This document shows, piece after piece, positions 25,645 to 34,355 of a stretch of 64,000 nt of DNA. How positions within the stretch are numbered: the first letter of the stretch is position 1; every line of letters starts with the position of its first letter. Origin of the DNA: Gracilinema caldarium (GTDB lineage Bacteria > Spirochaetota > Spirochaetia > Treponematales > Breznakiellaceae); NCBI RefSeq assembly GCF_029265695.1, contig NZ_JAJUHW010000009.1:19725-83724 (forward strand). The letters are read 5' to 3'. Under the pieces are notes generated by a model that ran no database searches, was not told the origin of the DNA, and saw only the letters and a program-made list of their open reading frames with translations. The translations under genes were made by a program, and so were the position numbers.

Positions 25645-25889
25645 TAAAAGGTCCTCATTTCATCACTAAATAAACCATACTTTTCAAGTGCAGAATTATA
25701 ATAGGCTATAGCTTCTTTGTTTTCTTCTTTCCAACGCTCTCTTTTTTTTTCTTTTAGGGCCTCCGCGAGAGCGGATTCAAGTATTGCGGATATGTTAATT
25801 TTGTATTCCTTTGCTTGTTTTAATAAATCGCTATTAACGGTGAGGTTTGTTGGTTTTTTGGGTGCATGAATGTTATACGTTAAAGACAT
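25644..25889 (-). CDS. ccdA: CcdA-family antitoxin
   Basis: About 81 residues, starting at the ATG at 25889 behind AAGGGAG; the longer frame from 25931 covers the promoter region and is rejected. The N-terminal half resembles a ribbon-helix-helix DNA-binding domain (PTNLTVNSDLLKQAKEYKIN). The C-terminal half is the charged CcdB-wrapping tail ending YNSALEKYGLFSDEMRTF, like classical CcdA. Antitoxin precedes toxin, as in the F plasmid. The pair is probably autoregulated through the AT-rich dyad just upstream (25918-25945). Confidence 0.87.
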   Translation of the reverse strand: MSLTYNIHAPKKPTNLTVNSDLLKQAKEYKINISAILESALAEALKEKKRERWKEENKEAIAYYNSALEKYGLFSDEMRTF

Positions 25890-25917
25890 TGCAAACTCCC
25901 TTGGCTCTAGATGTATA

Positions 25918-25945
25918 TAATATATGCGCATAATATATATATGTC
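25918..25945. promoter_or_regulatory. AT-rich dyad upstream of ccdAB, probable promoter/operator
   Basis: An alternating TA-rich stretch is centred on TATGCGCATA, a 10-bp palindrome around 25923-25932, 30-50 bp before ccdA. Autoregulated CcdAB systems bind such sites. Exact promoter boxes cannot be fixed because many TATA-type hexamers overlap. Confidence 0.4.
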
Positions 25946-25968
25946 AATGAAATTGGCTTATATAAGAG

Positions 25969-26115
25969 GTTCTTTCAAAACTCAGGAAGTTTTGAAAGAA
26001 CTACCTTGAAGTTTGCGATTTATCGCGACGGTTGCATGTTTTTTATATGAAATAGCATGCAACCGCAAGCAATCGCAAAGCCAATTGCAAAAGTGACCGA
26101 CTTTTGCAATTGGCT
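25969..26115. repeat. Intergenic hairpin repeat, copy 1
   Basis: Three adjoining hairpins. 25969-26001 has 14-bp arms (GTTCTTTCAAAACT). 26012-26079 is a nested stem with TTTGCGATT/AATCGCAAA outside and CGGTTGCATG/CATGCAACCG inside. 26079-26115 has 16-bp arms (AGCCAATTGCAAAAGT) around GACCG. Related copies lie at 35266-35397 and, inverted, at 57710-57823. Fragments occur near 24512-24560, 43886-43912 and 58170-58215. Nothing is encoded in it. Confidence 0.85.
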
Positions 26116-26157
26116 AGAAGGCTGTACTTTTTGCGAAAAGAGATTTACTATAGGCTT

Positions 26158-26178
26158 ATACTTATTTACTGGAAGTAA
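26158..26178. promoter_or_regulatory. SQ-regulon operator, site 4 (ROK regulator gene)
   Basis: ATACTTAT-TTACT-GGAAGTAA ends 2 bp before the ROK start codon. It matches 18 of 21 positions of TTACTTAC-TTACT-GTAAGTAA. It overlaps a TATACT hexamer at 26157-26162, so autorepression is likely. Confidence 0.65.
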
Positions 26179-26180
26179 CT

Positions 26181-27401
26181 ATGAGTGGAGTTCCCTTACG
26201 AAGCGCCGACATTCGGGAGCGCAATGCCAAAATTATACTCGCCCTGGTCCAAAGCCGCAAGTATATCTCCCAGTCGGAAGTGGTGGCCTTAACGGGATTA
26301 CGGGCTCCTACGGTATTCCGTATTTTTACCGAACTAGAAAAAGAGGGTCTTATCCGGCCTGTGCAAGCCGAAGATTCCCGGCCCTTGGCTCAAAATCGCA
26401 AGGACCCAAACAGCTCATCTTCCCTCGTCGGTGAAGAAAAAAAAGGACGAAAACCCCAGTATTTCGAAGTAGTTCCCGATGCCTTGTACAGCATTGGCAT
26501 TGATTTCTGGTCCCGTTCGGCTACCCTCGCGGTAAGCGATTTTTCAGGAGAGATCCGTTTTATTGATGAACTTGAATTCCCCGATCCTTTGGATGCAGAC
26601 ACCCTTGTTACGGCCCTTCAGACGCTCATAAAACGGGCCCTTAAAAAGAGTGGTATCGATGCGTCGCGGCTCCTGGGCTTTGGCATTGGCGCCCCGGGCC
26701 GCATAGACCTGGAAAAGGGTCTCATCCTCTCTTATCCGCGGATCGCCAAACTTGCCAATTTTCCCCTGGTTTCGGTTTTGCAGAAACGTTATGACGTTCC
26801 TGTCTATATGCATAACAACGCAAGCCTTGCCGCACTGGCAGAATTAAAGTACGGCGCGGCCCGGGGCGCCAAAAGCCTCTTTGCATTCCTCGTCCGTTCG
26901 GGAGTCGGCGGCGCCTACCTGGAAGGTTCCCAACCCTTTACGGTGCTCGGGAAAACAGCCCTGGAAGTAGGACACCTTTCCTTTAATTGCGAGGGCCCCC
27001 ACTGTACCTGTGGCGGTCAGGGCTGCCTAGAAGCCTATATTGCCGAGGATGCGGTGCTTCCCTTTATCCGCCGGGTATACCCGATAGAGTCTCTTTCCGA
27101 ACTGGACAAGCTTATTGATTCGGAAATAGGTCCAAAAATCCGCTCAGCCCTGGAAGAGCCCCTGCACATCTTTGAACTCGCGGTCCGTAACATTCATACC
27201 CTTTTTTCTCCCGAACGGTACCTTATCATCAGCCGATTCTCCGGTTATGCCCGGCTTTTACAGGAGGAACTAAATCGGCGCCTGGTGGACCTCTGTCAGG
27301 GATCGGACCAGGCCATTACAATTGTGGCCGATGTGTATGATTCCCACCGGATTGGCCGGGGGGCCACCGATTTAGTAATCGAACAGTTTCTAAAACCCTG
27401 A
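26181..27401 (+). CDS. ROK-family transcriptional repressor, probable regulator of the sulfoquinovose regulon
   Basis: A 406-residue NagC/XylR-type protein. An N-terminal winged helix (RSADIRERNAKIILALVQSR, VVALTGLRAPTVFRIFTEL) is followed by a Ser/Lys-rich linker and an actin-fold sugar-kinase-like domain. That domain has IGIDFW, FGIGAPGRIDLEKG, the zinc loop GHLSFNCEGPHCTCGGQGCLEAY and the VGGAYL phosphate-type motif. ROK repressors release DNA when they bind a sugar or sugar phosphate. The gene carries the same operator as the transketolase, ABC and sulfoquinovosidase units, which is strong positional evidence that it controls them. The inducer would be SQ or a pathway intermediate. Confidence 0.9.
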   Translation: MSGVPLRSADIRERNAKIILALVQSRKYISQSEVVALTGLRAPTVFRIFTELEKEGLIRPVQAEDSRPLAQNRKDPNSSSSLVGEEKKGRKPQYFEVVPDALYSIGIDFWSRSATLAVSDFSGEIRFIDELEFPDPLDADTLVTALQTLIKRALKKSGIDASRLLGFGIGAPGRIDLEKGLILSYPRIAKLANFPLVSVLQKRYDVPVYMHNNASLAALAELKYGAARGAKSLFAFLVRSGVGGAYLEGSQPFTVLGKTALEVGHLSFNCEGPHCTCGGQGCLEAYIAEDAVLPFIRRVYPIESLSELDKLIDSEIGPKIRSALEEPLHIFELAVRNIHTLFSPERYLIISRFSGYARLLQEELNRRLVDLCQGSDQAITIVADVYDSHRIGRGATDLVIEQFLKP

Positions 27402-27478
27402 TACCCATCTTGTTCCCTTTTCTGTTCCTGTTATACTGACCGCTGGGTGTTAGAATCTAATTCATAAAGGGACAATCG

Positions 27479-29803
27479 ATGAACAGAAAAGTATGGGGTT
27501 TGATGTGCTTATTATGGCTTATTGTAACTGCTTTTCCTGCCGCAGAGACAAGCCCGGAATTAGCTGCCTATCTTCAGCAAAGTATAGAAATGTGGGATAA
27601 GGTGGTTCCTTGGTTCAGCTTGGGATCTGTCCCTGTCACGTCGAATTTCGATGCTGAAACGCTCGTAACCGAGCTGTCTAAGGATATTACTGAGGCTGGC
27701 CGATATAAGGAATTCGAATACCTCTTTAACTATTACAAAGAAAATAAAAACAAAGGAAATTTGGTATGCCGCATTATAGAAGCTCGGCCCCCCAGCCCCG
27801 GTTTTTGGCCTGCCAGGATCGATGACACTCAGTCTGCCCTGGTTATTAACGCCGCCGATCTTGAATATCTAGCCAAAGAACCGGCTTTGCTCAAAGCTTC
27901 ATTTCTTAGAGCCGTTGCCGCTCTCTACTATCTGAAAGAAGCTGCATTCCCTACATTGTACTTTAACGGCAGAAATGTCTTATACGAATTTTCTGCCCTT
28001 ATGACAGGAAACTTCGTTGAATCTATCTACTTAAATGAAATAGTTTTCTTTAATAACAATTCACCCATTGCAAATAATTGGCATACTTGGCTTATTGATT
28101 CTGCTAAAAACGACAATTTTGTTAGTATTGCGCGCAATCTGTATGGCTTTTCCATGAACTACGCCTATCATTTTCTTTCAATTCTTAGCAAACTTTCTTC
28201 CTACCAACAGATCATGAGCATGCTCAATACGATGAATGATATACCTGTGGATTTGGTGGATAATATAAAAAAGGGCTTATTTACCCGCTTTGCTTTGACT
28301 CCAAAACAGGTAGAAGACGGCATCATTGCACGGACCATCCTGATGACAGATCCGTGGATATTATTGGTTATCAGCCGGGTAATACCGCCGAATAACAAGG
28401 AAATTCAAAATTTGGTTAATAGTACCTATAAAACAATGGATCTTGTTCGGAGCTATTATAAACATTTGGAGCCGCCACTTCTCGATCACCGCCAGGCACA
28501 GCTTGATTGCAATGCATTCTGGGCTCCCGAACCGTCAATGCTCAGTTATACGGAGCCAGCTAAAATAGAAAAAGGGACTGCCGCAGCGCTTTCTGTGCCA
28601 GGGGCGGTCAAAACGATCTGGTATCGTGAATGCGATTCCTTTGCCGGTAACCAATATAGGGGCTATATTCCGTTACCTGAGCAAGAGGCCCTTGCAACGG
28701 CGGCATACCGGTTTTCATACGGCGCTGATGGATCCCTTATGGCTGTTGAGTATTTTAATAAAGGGCATCTGCAGGTGGGCTATGCCCTGCAGGATGCTGC
28801 ACGAATTATCATTATTCGAGAAGGCAGAACAGAAATATGGCGGTGGGAGGATGCATCGGGACGTTTAGTCTCCAATGACAGCGGTTTTGCCCTCATGAAA
28901 GTAGAAACCTTACAAGGGTCTGAAGATGAACAAGCAAAAGGTCTCCGCAGGCTTACCTTTACGTTCTATGACCGGGATGGCAGAAGGGTGTTTCATTCTT
29001 CTGGTGCCTGGAGTATAGAGCGAAGGATTTCACCCCAGGGATTCGAAGATTCTTATTATGATGACCGAGGCCAGTTAAGCGAAAATTATTTTGGCTATGC
29101 AAAAGTCTGGTATTCCGAGACAGCCGGTACTGCTATGGGGAGTAAAAATCGTATAAACCGGTACGAGTATCGCTATTTTGATAAGGACGGGAATCCGGCA
29201 TGTTCCCAATTTTTGGGTGTCCATGGAACTCTGGAACAGCATACCGAGAATGGCTCTAATTATAGTGTCGAAATATCATATATAAATGCACAAGTCCAGC
29301 CCAGTAAAATTTTTGACAATAGCTGGATGCAAAGAAAAAAGTTCGGAAAAGACCTATTTGTCTATGAAAACCTCGATCGTGAGGGTAAACCCATCGTGTC
29401 TCTGTTTGGGTATGCATCGATACAGAGTACTATTGTAAATGGCATGATTGTGGCGGATGCCTTTTACGATGCTGCCGGAAAAGCGGTGAACAGTCTTGCG
29501 GGCTATCATAAACGAAAAATGTCCTATACTGACCGCGGGGATATTGCGGAGCTATCCTATTTTGACGCACGAAATAAGCCGGTGCTTGGCATGGATGGCA
29601 TCCACCGCCAGGTGTACAAATATGATAAAAATGGATATTTAGAAGAACTGTTTTTTTATGGTCCCGACGGCAAGCTCATTAATGATTATTCCGGTGCTGC
29701 TCATATACGGTGGTATAAGGACGAACTTGGCCGTACCTATGCTGTGGACGCCTGGGATTCGGCGGGTAACAGGCTCAGCAGCGGTGCGGGCAAGGATATT
29801 TAA
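27479..29803 (+). CDS. Secreted protein with C-terminal YD-like repeats, unknown function
   Basis: 774 residues with a signal peptide (MNRKVWGLMCLLWLIVTAFP, cleavage near AAE). The first ~370 residues are helical with no recognised family. From ~390 to the end there are about ten repeats of the form Y-x-x-D-G/R-x-G, for example FTFYDRDGRRVF, SYYDDRGQLSENYFGYAKV, YRYFDKDGNPACSQFLGV and VYKYDKNGYLEELFFYGPDG. These resemble the beta-hairpin repeats of wrapping/YD-type surface proteins. A terminator follows immediately. It sits between the ROK gene and the ABC unit but has no operator of its own, so a link to SQ use is not shown. Confidence 0.75.
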   Translation: MNRKVWGLMCLLWLIVTAFPAAETSPELAAYLQQSIEMWDKVVPWFSLGSVPVTSNFDAETLVTELSKDITEAGRYKEFEYLFNYYKENKNKGNLVCRIIEARPPSPGFWPARIDDTQSALVINAADLEYLAKEPALLKASFLRAVAALYYLKEAAFPTLYFNGRNVLYEFSALMTGNFVESIYLNEIVFFNNNSPIANNWHTWLIDSAKNDNFVSIARNLYGFSMNYAYHFLSILSKLSSYQQIMSMLNTMNDIPVDLVDNIKKGLFTRFALTPKQVEDGIIARTILMTDPWILLVISRVIPPNNKEIQNLVNSTYKTMDLVRSYYKHLEPPLLDHRQAQLDCNAFWAPEPSMLSYTEPAKIEKGTAAALSVPGAVKTIWYRECDSFAGNQYRGYIPLPEQEALATAAYRFSYGADGSLMAVEYFNKGHLQVGYALQDAARIIIIREGRTEIWRWEDASGRLVSNDSGFALMKVETLQGSEDEQAKGLRRLTFTFYDRDGRRVFHSSGAWSIERRISPQGFEDSYYDDRGQLSENYFGYAKVWYSETAGTAMGSKNRINRYEYRYFDKDGNPACSQFLGVHGTLEQHTENGSNYSVEISYINAQVQPSKIFDNSWMQRKKFGKDLFVYENLDREGKPIVSLFGYASIQSTIVNGMIVADAFYDAAGKAVNSLAGYHKRKMSYTDRGDIAELSYFDARNKPVLGMDGIHRQVYKYDKNGYLEELFFYGPDGKLINDYSGAAHIRWYKDELGRTYAVDAWDSAGNRLSSGAGKDI

Positions 29804-29828
29804 TAGATTGATGAACTGTAACAAAGGC

Positions 29829-29864
29829 AGGCTGCCCGGATAAACCGCCGGGCGGCCTTTTTTT
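29829..29864 (+). terminator. Rho-independent terminator after the 27479 gene
   Basis: AGGCTGCCCGG pairs with CCGGGCGGCCT (one G-U pair) around an 8-nt loop, followed by seven T residues. It insulates the SQ-import unit from upstream transcription; the next promoter begins 2 bp later. Confidence 0.88.
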
Positions 29865-29865
29865 A

Positions 29866-29894
29866 TTGACAGCTAGCCATATCCGTGTTTTACT
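29866..29894 (+). promoter_or_regulatory. Predicted promoter of the sugar ABC unit
   Basis: TTGACA at 29866-29871, 17 bp, and TTTACT at 29889-29894. The -10 box forms part of the operator at 29890-29910. Confidence 0.72.
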
Positions 29895-29910
29895 TACTTA
29901 GTGAAAGTAA
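29890..29910. promoter_or_regulatory. SQ-regulon operator, site 2 (ABC transporter unit)
   Basis: TTACTTAC-TTAGT-GAAAGTAA, one mismatch from a perfect dyad. It covers the -10 box and the expected transcription start, 17 bp before the binding-protein ATG, in a position to block initiation. Confidence 0.82.
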
Positions 29911-29926
29911 TCAAAGGAGGTTCGGT

Positions 29927-31192
29927 ATGAAACGAACGGTAGGAATCATAGGCATCCTTTTGCTGGCTGTTTCTTTCTTTGCCATGGCAGAGGGACAGAA
30001 AGACTCGAGTTCCAAGGAAGTGGTGCTTAAGTGGCCTTGCATCTGGGTCGGCAAGGATTCCAAGGCCGCAGAAGTGGAAAAACTGGTTAACGAATTTAAT
30101 GCGGCTAATGCGGGCAAGATCCGGGTTGAAATTGAACCCCAGCCTGACTACGATGGCTATGAACAGAAAATTCGAACATCCATTGCCGCGGGGGTAGTAC
30201 CTGATATATTCACCCTCAAACTTAATCCAACCACCGCAGAATATTATAAGTCTGACCTGCTCATGGATTTTTCTAAAGAAATTAGCGGTGACTGGAAAGC
30301 ATCTTTTAAGTCCGGTACCCTGGAACAGGCCACCATCAACGGTGTGATGAAATCTATCCCCTATGAAATAGCCATTACTCCCATCTGGTATAACGAAGCG
30401 CTCCTTAAAAAAGCAGGGGTAAGCTATCCTAAGACGGTGGATGAAATGTGGGCTGCCTTTGATAAATTAAAGGCTGCTGGCATTACTCCCGCAAGCCAGA
30501 TGACCGGCGGTACCAATGCCTGGACCAGCATGCTCTGGTTCTCCCATTTTGCAGCCTCCCTCGGCGGCCCAAAAGTGTGGGATAAGCCCCTGACTGATCC
30601 TGTCTTTGTTAAAGCCGCGGCTCTTCTTAAAAAAATGTACGAAAATGGCTATACCACTGCCGATGCGGTGGGCGGCGATGCGGGTGTCTCCGGCGGTCAC
30701 TTTCTGGCTGGCCGGACAGCCCTGTTTTCCAACGGCCCCTGGTATATCGGCAGGGTGAAAAAAGAAGCCCCCGAAGTTTTTGCGAATACAAAGGTCGCCC
30801 CCGCCCCTGCGGCAGGGCCTAACAAGAACGCTATGATCGGTTTCCTTCAGGCGAATATTGCCGCGGGCAACACCAAGGATCCGGCTAAAAAAGCCGCCCA
30901 GATTGCCTTTCTTAAGTGGATGACCAAACCGGAAAACGTAAAGCGGATTGCCCTTTCATCCGGTGCCATGTTCGCCGTATCCTTTAATCTCACCGATGCG
31001 GATGCGGTGGATCCCCTCATGAAGCAGTTCTACGAACTATCAAATTCATCATCCTTTAATGTGATGCATTTGGAAGGTGCCCGGGGGGCCGAGGTGGTTG
31101 CCGAGTTCGGTCAGCAGCTTGCAAAAATGGCTCTGGGCCAGGCTACTCCCGAAGAATTCATGAAAGCCGTCGCTGCAAAGGAGAAACGGTAA
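29927..31192 (+). CDS. Sugar ABC transporter substrate-binding protein (family 1), probable SQ or SQ-glycoside binder
   Basis: About 421 residues from the ATG at 29927 behind AAAGGAGG. The signal peptide MKRTVGIIGILLLAVSFF ends near AMAEGQ with no lipobox Cys. The mature protein has family-1 features: KLVNEFNAANAGKIRVEIEP, IRTSIAAGVVPDIF, IPYEIAITPIWYNEALLKKA and the hinge GRTALFSNGPWYIG. It binds its ligand in the periplasm and delivers it to the two permeases that follow. The SQ assignment comes from the operator and the downstream isomerase, not from residues I can read. No ATPase subunit is encoded nearby. Confidence 0.9.
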   Translation: MKRTVGIIGILLLAVSFFAMAEGQKDSSSKEVVLKWPCIWVGKDSKAAEVEKLVNEFNAANAGKIRVEIEPQPDYDGYEQKIRTSIAAGVVPDIFTLKLNPTTAEYYKSDLLMDFSKEISGDWKASFKSGTLEQATINGVMKSIPYEIAITPIWYNEALLKKAGVSYPKTVDEMWAAFDKLKAAGITPASQMTGGTNAWTSMLWFSHFAASLGGPKVWDKPLTDPVFVKAAALLKKMYENGYTTADAVGGDAGVSGGHFLAGRTALFSNGPWYIGRVKKEAPEVFANTKVAPAPAAGPNKNAMIGFLQANIAAGNTKDPAKKAAQIAFLKWMTKPENVKRIALSSGAMFAVSFNLTDADAVDPLMKQFYELSNSSSFNVMHLEGARGAEVVAEFGQQLAKMALGQATPEEFMKAVAAKEKR

Positions 31193-31193
31193 T

Positions 31194-32090
31194 ATGAGAC
31201 GGGGCGGGAGCGGTCCTTCAGGCCGCAACGGACTGGGAATAGTGGTTTTTCTCGCTCCCGTCCTGGTCTTGTATGCTGCCTTTTTTATCTACCCCTTGTT
31301 TTTTATCGGATTTACCAGTTTGATGGAATGGAACGGCATTTCATCAGCCCGTTTTGTGGGCTTAGAAAACTATGGCCGCCTCTTTTCCGATGCGACCTTT
31401 AAGCTGGGAATCCGAAACAACTTTATCTGGGCCTTTGCCTCAGGGTTCATTCAAATTCCCCTGGCAACCCTGGTGGCCCTCATTTTGGCCCGCAAGGTCC
31501 GCTTCTGGAAGTTCCTGCGGACCCTTTATTTCCTTCCTAACGTTATTTCTGCGGTAGCCCTGGCAATGCTCTGGAAGGCCATTTATAACCCCTCTTATGG
31601 GCTCCTCAACGGGCTCTTAGCCCTTGCGGGCCTGGGGCCCCACAACTGGCTCGGCGATACGGCTACCGCATTGCCCGCGGTGATTACCCAATCGGTGCTG
31701 TACATCGGCTACTTTATGATCATCATTCTCGCCGCCATTACCACTATCCCAGACAGTCTTTATGAGGCAGCGGAGATCGACGGGGCTTCAGTCATTCAAC
31801 AGACCTTTAAAATTACGATTCCCATGATTACGGGGACCCTGGTCACGAGCATTACCCTGGCCATGGCCTACGGGATGCGGCATTTCGAAGCTACCTTTCT
31901 GATGACCGGAGGAGGGCCAGCCTATGCGACCACCACCATGGGTATCCAGCTTTACAATAAAATGGACGCCTTCCGCTATGGCGAAGCGAGCGCTATTGGT
32001 GCAATTTTAATACTTCTTGGCACGGTGCTTATTGTGGCCATCCGGGCACTTCTCTCTAAAAATGATCCCATGTCGGAGGCTGCTCAATGA
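31194..32090 (+). CDS. Sugar ABC transporter permease (MalF/UgpA type)
   Basis: A 298-residue inner-membrane protein with six hydrophobic segments. The first is VVFLAPVLVLYAAFFIYPLF, and the cytoplasmic EAA loop is LYEAAEIDGASVIQQTFKI, which docks the ATPase. It starts one base after the binding-protein stop (TAATATG) and overlaps the next permease by 4 bp, so the three are one transcript. The final stretch MGIQLYNKMDAFRYGEASAI is typical of carbohydrate-uptake-1 permeases. Confidence 0.93.
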   Translation: MRRGGSGPSGRNGLGIVVFLAPVLVLYAAFFIYPLFFIGFTSLMEWNGISSARFVGLENYGRLFSDATFKLGIRNNFIWAFASGFIQIPLATLVALILARKVRFWKFLRTLYFLPNVISAVALAMLWKAIYNPSYGLLNGLLALAGLGPHNWLGDTATALPAVITQSVLYIGYFMIIILAAITTIPDSLYEAAEIDGASVIQQTFKITIPMITGTLVTSITLAMAYGMRHFEATFLMTGGGPAYATTTMGIQLYNKMDAFRYGEASAIGAILILLGTVLIVAIRALLSKNDPMSEAAQ

Positions 32091-32980
32091 AGGCCTTGCA
32101 AACACATCACAGTTCTGAAGAACAGAGCATCAGGAACTCTCAGGTTCTTACAATGATCGGTACTGCCCTCGGCAAGGCTGGCGTTATCCTTGTTCTGGTT
32201 TTTTTCTTTCTTATCGCAGCCTTTCCGCTTATTTGGCTTTTTATCTCTTCTCTTAAAACAAACCTGGAACTCCAGGTTTCGCCCTTTACCCTGCCAAAGG
32301 TTCCGCAATGGGGCAACTACGGCAACGCTCTTAAAATGGCAAACCTGCCGGCTTTGTTTCTCCACTCAATCTATGTAGCCTTCGGGGCGGTGTTCCTGAA
32401 CCTTTTTGTGACGAGTCTTGCGGGCTTTGTGCTTTCCCGGGAACAGTTCCGGGGCAGGGATGCGATCCATACCGTGCTTACCGCAGGAGTTCTGGTTCCC
32501 ATCATCTCCTTTATGGTGCCCTATTTTACCCTCATTACCAAAGCAAGGCTCTACGACAACCTCTTAGCCCTCATCATCGTGTATAGTTCCATCAACATAC
32601 CCGTATCCATGTTCCTGGTAACCGCCTTTATGCGCTCCATTCCAAAAGAAATGGAAGAAGCTGCGGTGATCGATGGCTGCTCAATTTTGCAGCGTTATAC
32701 CAAGATTGTGCTGCCCCTGGCCCAGACAGGCCTTGTGACCGCCGGAACCTTCTGTTTTATCTATGCCTGGAACGAGTTTATTATGGCCCTGCTTCTCACC
32801 AGTTCATCTTCAAGCCGGACATTGCAGCTGGGTATCCGCTTTTTTACAAGCCAATTCGTGACGGATTATACCTCCATGTATGCCGCCATTATGATATCGA
32901 TCATTCCGAGCATCGCCCTCTATACGATGCTCCACAACCGAATTATTTCTGGACTGACCGCCGGAGCGGTCAAAGGATAG
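32087..32980 (+). CDS. Sugar ABC transporter permease (MalG/UgpE type)
   Basis: A 297-residue inner-membrane protein with six hydrophobic segments and the EAA loop MEEAAVIDGCSILQRYTKI. It pairs with the preceding permease; ATG and TGA overlap as ATGA. The C-terminus ISGLTAGAVKG is the normal ending of this subfamily. No ABC ATPase gene follows, so a shared MsmK/UgpC-type ATPase encoded elsewhere must power the importer. Confidence 0.93.
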   Translation: MKALQTHHSSEEQSIRNSQVLTMIGTALGKAGVILVLVFFFLIAAFPLIWLFISSLKTNLELQVSPFTLPKVPQWGNYGNALKMANLPALFLHSIYVAFGAVFLNLFVTSLAGFVLSREQFRGRDAIHTVLTAGVLVPIISFMVPYFTLITKARLYDNLLALIIVYSSINIPVSMFLVTAFMRSIPKEMEEAAVIDGCSILQRYTKIVLPLAQTGLVTAGTFCFIYAWNEFIMALLLTSSSSSRTLQLGIRFFTSQFVTDYTSMYAAIMISIIPSIALYTMLHNRIISGLTAGAVKG

Positions 32981-32987
32981 TAGTACC

Positions 32988-34304
32988 ATGAAACAACATA
33001 TTACTCTCGGTGTGGTCTGCCTCGCGCGGAAGACCTATGACTGGAAAGCAGCGGGGGAAATCTGGAAACAGCTCAGGCAGGAGCTTGCAAAGCTGGAAGC
33101 GGTTACCCTTGTGGCCCCCGAAGAATTAATTATAGAAGTGGAAGATGCCGAGGCAGCTGCGGCCCTTTTAGCGGAAAAACGGGTTGATGCGGTGGCAATC
33201 ATTTCCGGCACCTTCCATTTGGGGCATTTGGCGCTTTTAATCGCCAAACAGGTAAAAAAGCCCATACTGCTCTGGGCCCTGCCGGAACTGCCCTACGACG
33301 GCGGTAAAATCAGGCTCAATTCGGTCTGCGGTGCGAACCTCAATGCGTCGAACCTGTACAAGGGCGGCATCCGGAATTACCGGGTCGTGGTCCGGCCCGA
33401 TATGGACCAGGACTGGCTCGATGCTATCCGGGTCCGCGTGGCCCTTTCGACCGCCCGGGTAGGTATTATCGGGTACCGGGCCCACGGCTTCTTTAATCTG
33501 AGCACCGCAGACCTGGCTCTTTATAACCAGCTGGGAGTGCTGGTCGATCATTTTGAGCTGGATGAGGTGTTTAGTTATCCGGTGCCAGATAAAGAAGTCG
33601 CCCGGCGAAAGTCCCAGCTGCAGGGTCTATTTGATGTCTCAGGCATTAGCGATACCCAACTTGATAAGGTGGCGGCCCTGTCAGCAAAACTCGACGCGTT
33701 CCTTACTGCAAAGCGGCTTACGGCCCTGGCTATACGGTGCTGGCCCGAATTTGCCGCCACCTATGGTATTAGCCCCTGTGCGGCCATGAGTCTCCTCCAG
33801 GCTGAGGACCGTATCCTCGCCTGCGAGGGAGATGTGGAGGGGGCCCTTTCCATGCTGGCCCACCGGGCTGTGGGGGCCGAGACGCCCTTCCTCTTTGATT
33901 TTTCTCAGATAGACCTGGAACAGAATTTTGCCCTCTTTTGGCACTGTGGGGTGGCCCCCTGCAACCTGTGGGACGGTCGCTGTGTACGTTCTTTGGATAC
34001 CTATTTTGCAGGGGGCAAGGGCGTTACTGCCGACTTTGTGTTGAAAAGCGGGGACCTCTCCATACTGAGGCTCGATACCTGTGACGGCAAATTCCGTATG
34101 CTTCTGGATACCGCCCGGGCGGTCCCCATGGATAAGCTCCTTAAAGGGACCTACATGAAGGTCGTTTTTGACCGCAATGTAGCAGATGTGCTTGCCACGG
34201 TGGTGAACAACGGCATCGCCCACCATGCATCGGTGGTATACGGCACCTTTGTGAAACCCTTTGAAATTTTAGCCCACATCGAAGGCTGGGAAATAGTGCG
34301 ATAA
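32988..34304 (+). CDS. L-fucose/L-arabinose isomerase-family protein, candidate sulfoquinovose isomerase (SqvD-like)
   Basis: 438 residues. The N-terminal half is two Rossmann-like lobes (VDAVAIISGTFHLGHLALLI, VGIIGYRAHGFFNLS). The C-terminal half has the metal-dependent isomerase layout, with acidic residues in AIRCWPEFAATYGISPC and EGDVEGALSMLA and the His in NFALFWHCGVAPCNLW. In known sulfo-transaldolase and sulfo-transketolase clusters a member of this superfamily turns SQ into 6-deoxy-6-sulfofructose. Its place 7 bp behind the ABC permeases, under an SQ operator, supplies the step otherwise missing between the sulfoquinovosidase and the transketolase. Another ketose/aldose pair cannot be excluded. 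Confidence 0.8.
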   Translation: MKQHITLGVVCLARKTYDWKAAGEIWKQLRQELAKLEAVTLVAPEELIIEVEDAEAAAALLAEKRVDAVAIISGTFHLGHLALLIAKQVKKPILLWALPELPYDGGKIRLNSVCGANLNASNLYKGGIRNYRVVVRPDMDQDWLDAIRVRVALSTARVGIIGYRAHGFFNLSTADLALYNQLGVLVDHFELDEVFSYPVPDKEVARRKSQLQGLFDVSGISDTQLDKVAALSAKLDAFLTAKRLTALAIRCWPEFAATYGISPCAAMSLLQAEDRILACEGDVEGALSMLAHRAVGAETPFLFDFSQIDLEQNFALFWHCGVAPCNLWDGRCVRSLDTYFAGGKGVTADFVLKSGDLSILRLDTCDGKFRMLLDTARAVPMDKLLKGTYMKVVFDRNVADVLATVVNNGIAHHASVVYGTFVKPFEILAHIEGWEIVR

Positions 34305-34355
34305 TTTTTCGTTTTTTCTCCAACCGGCGCTCATTTTTTACGTATATACTAGTGT

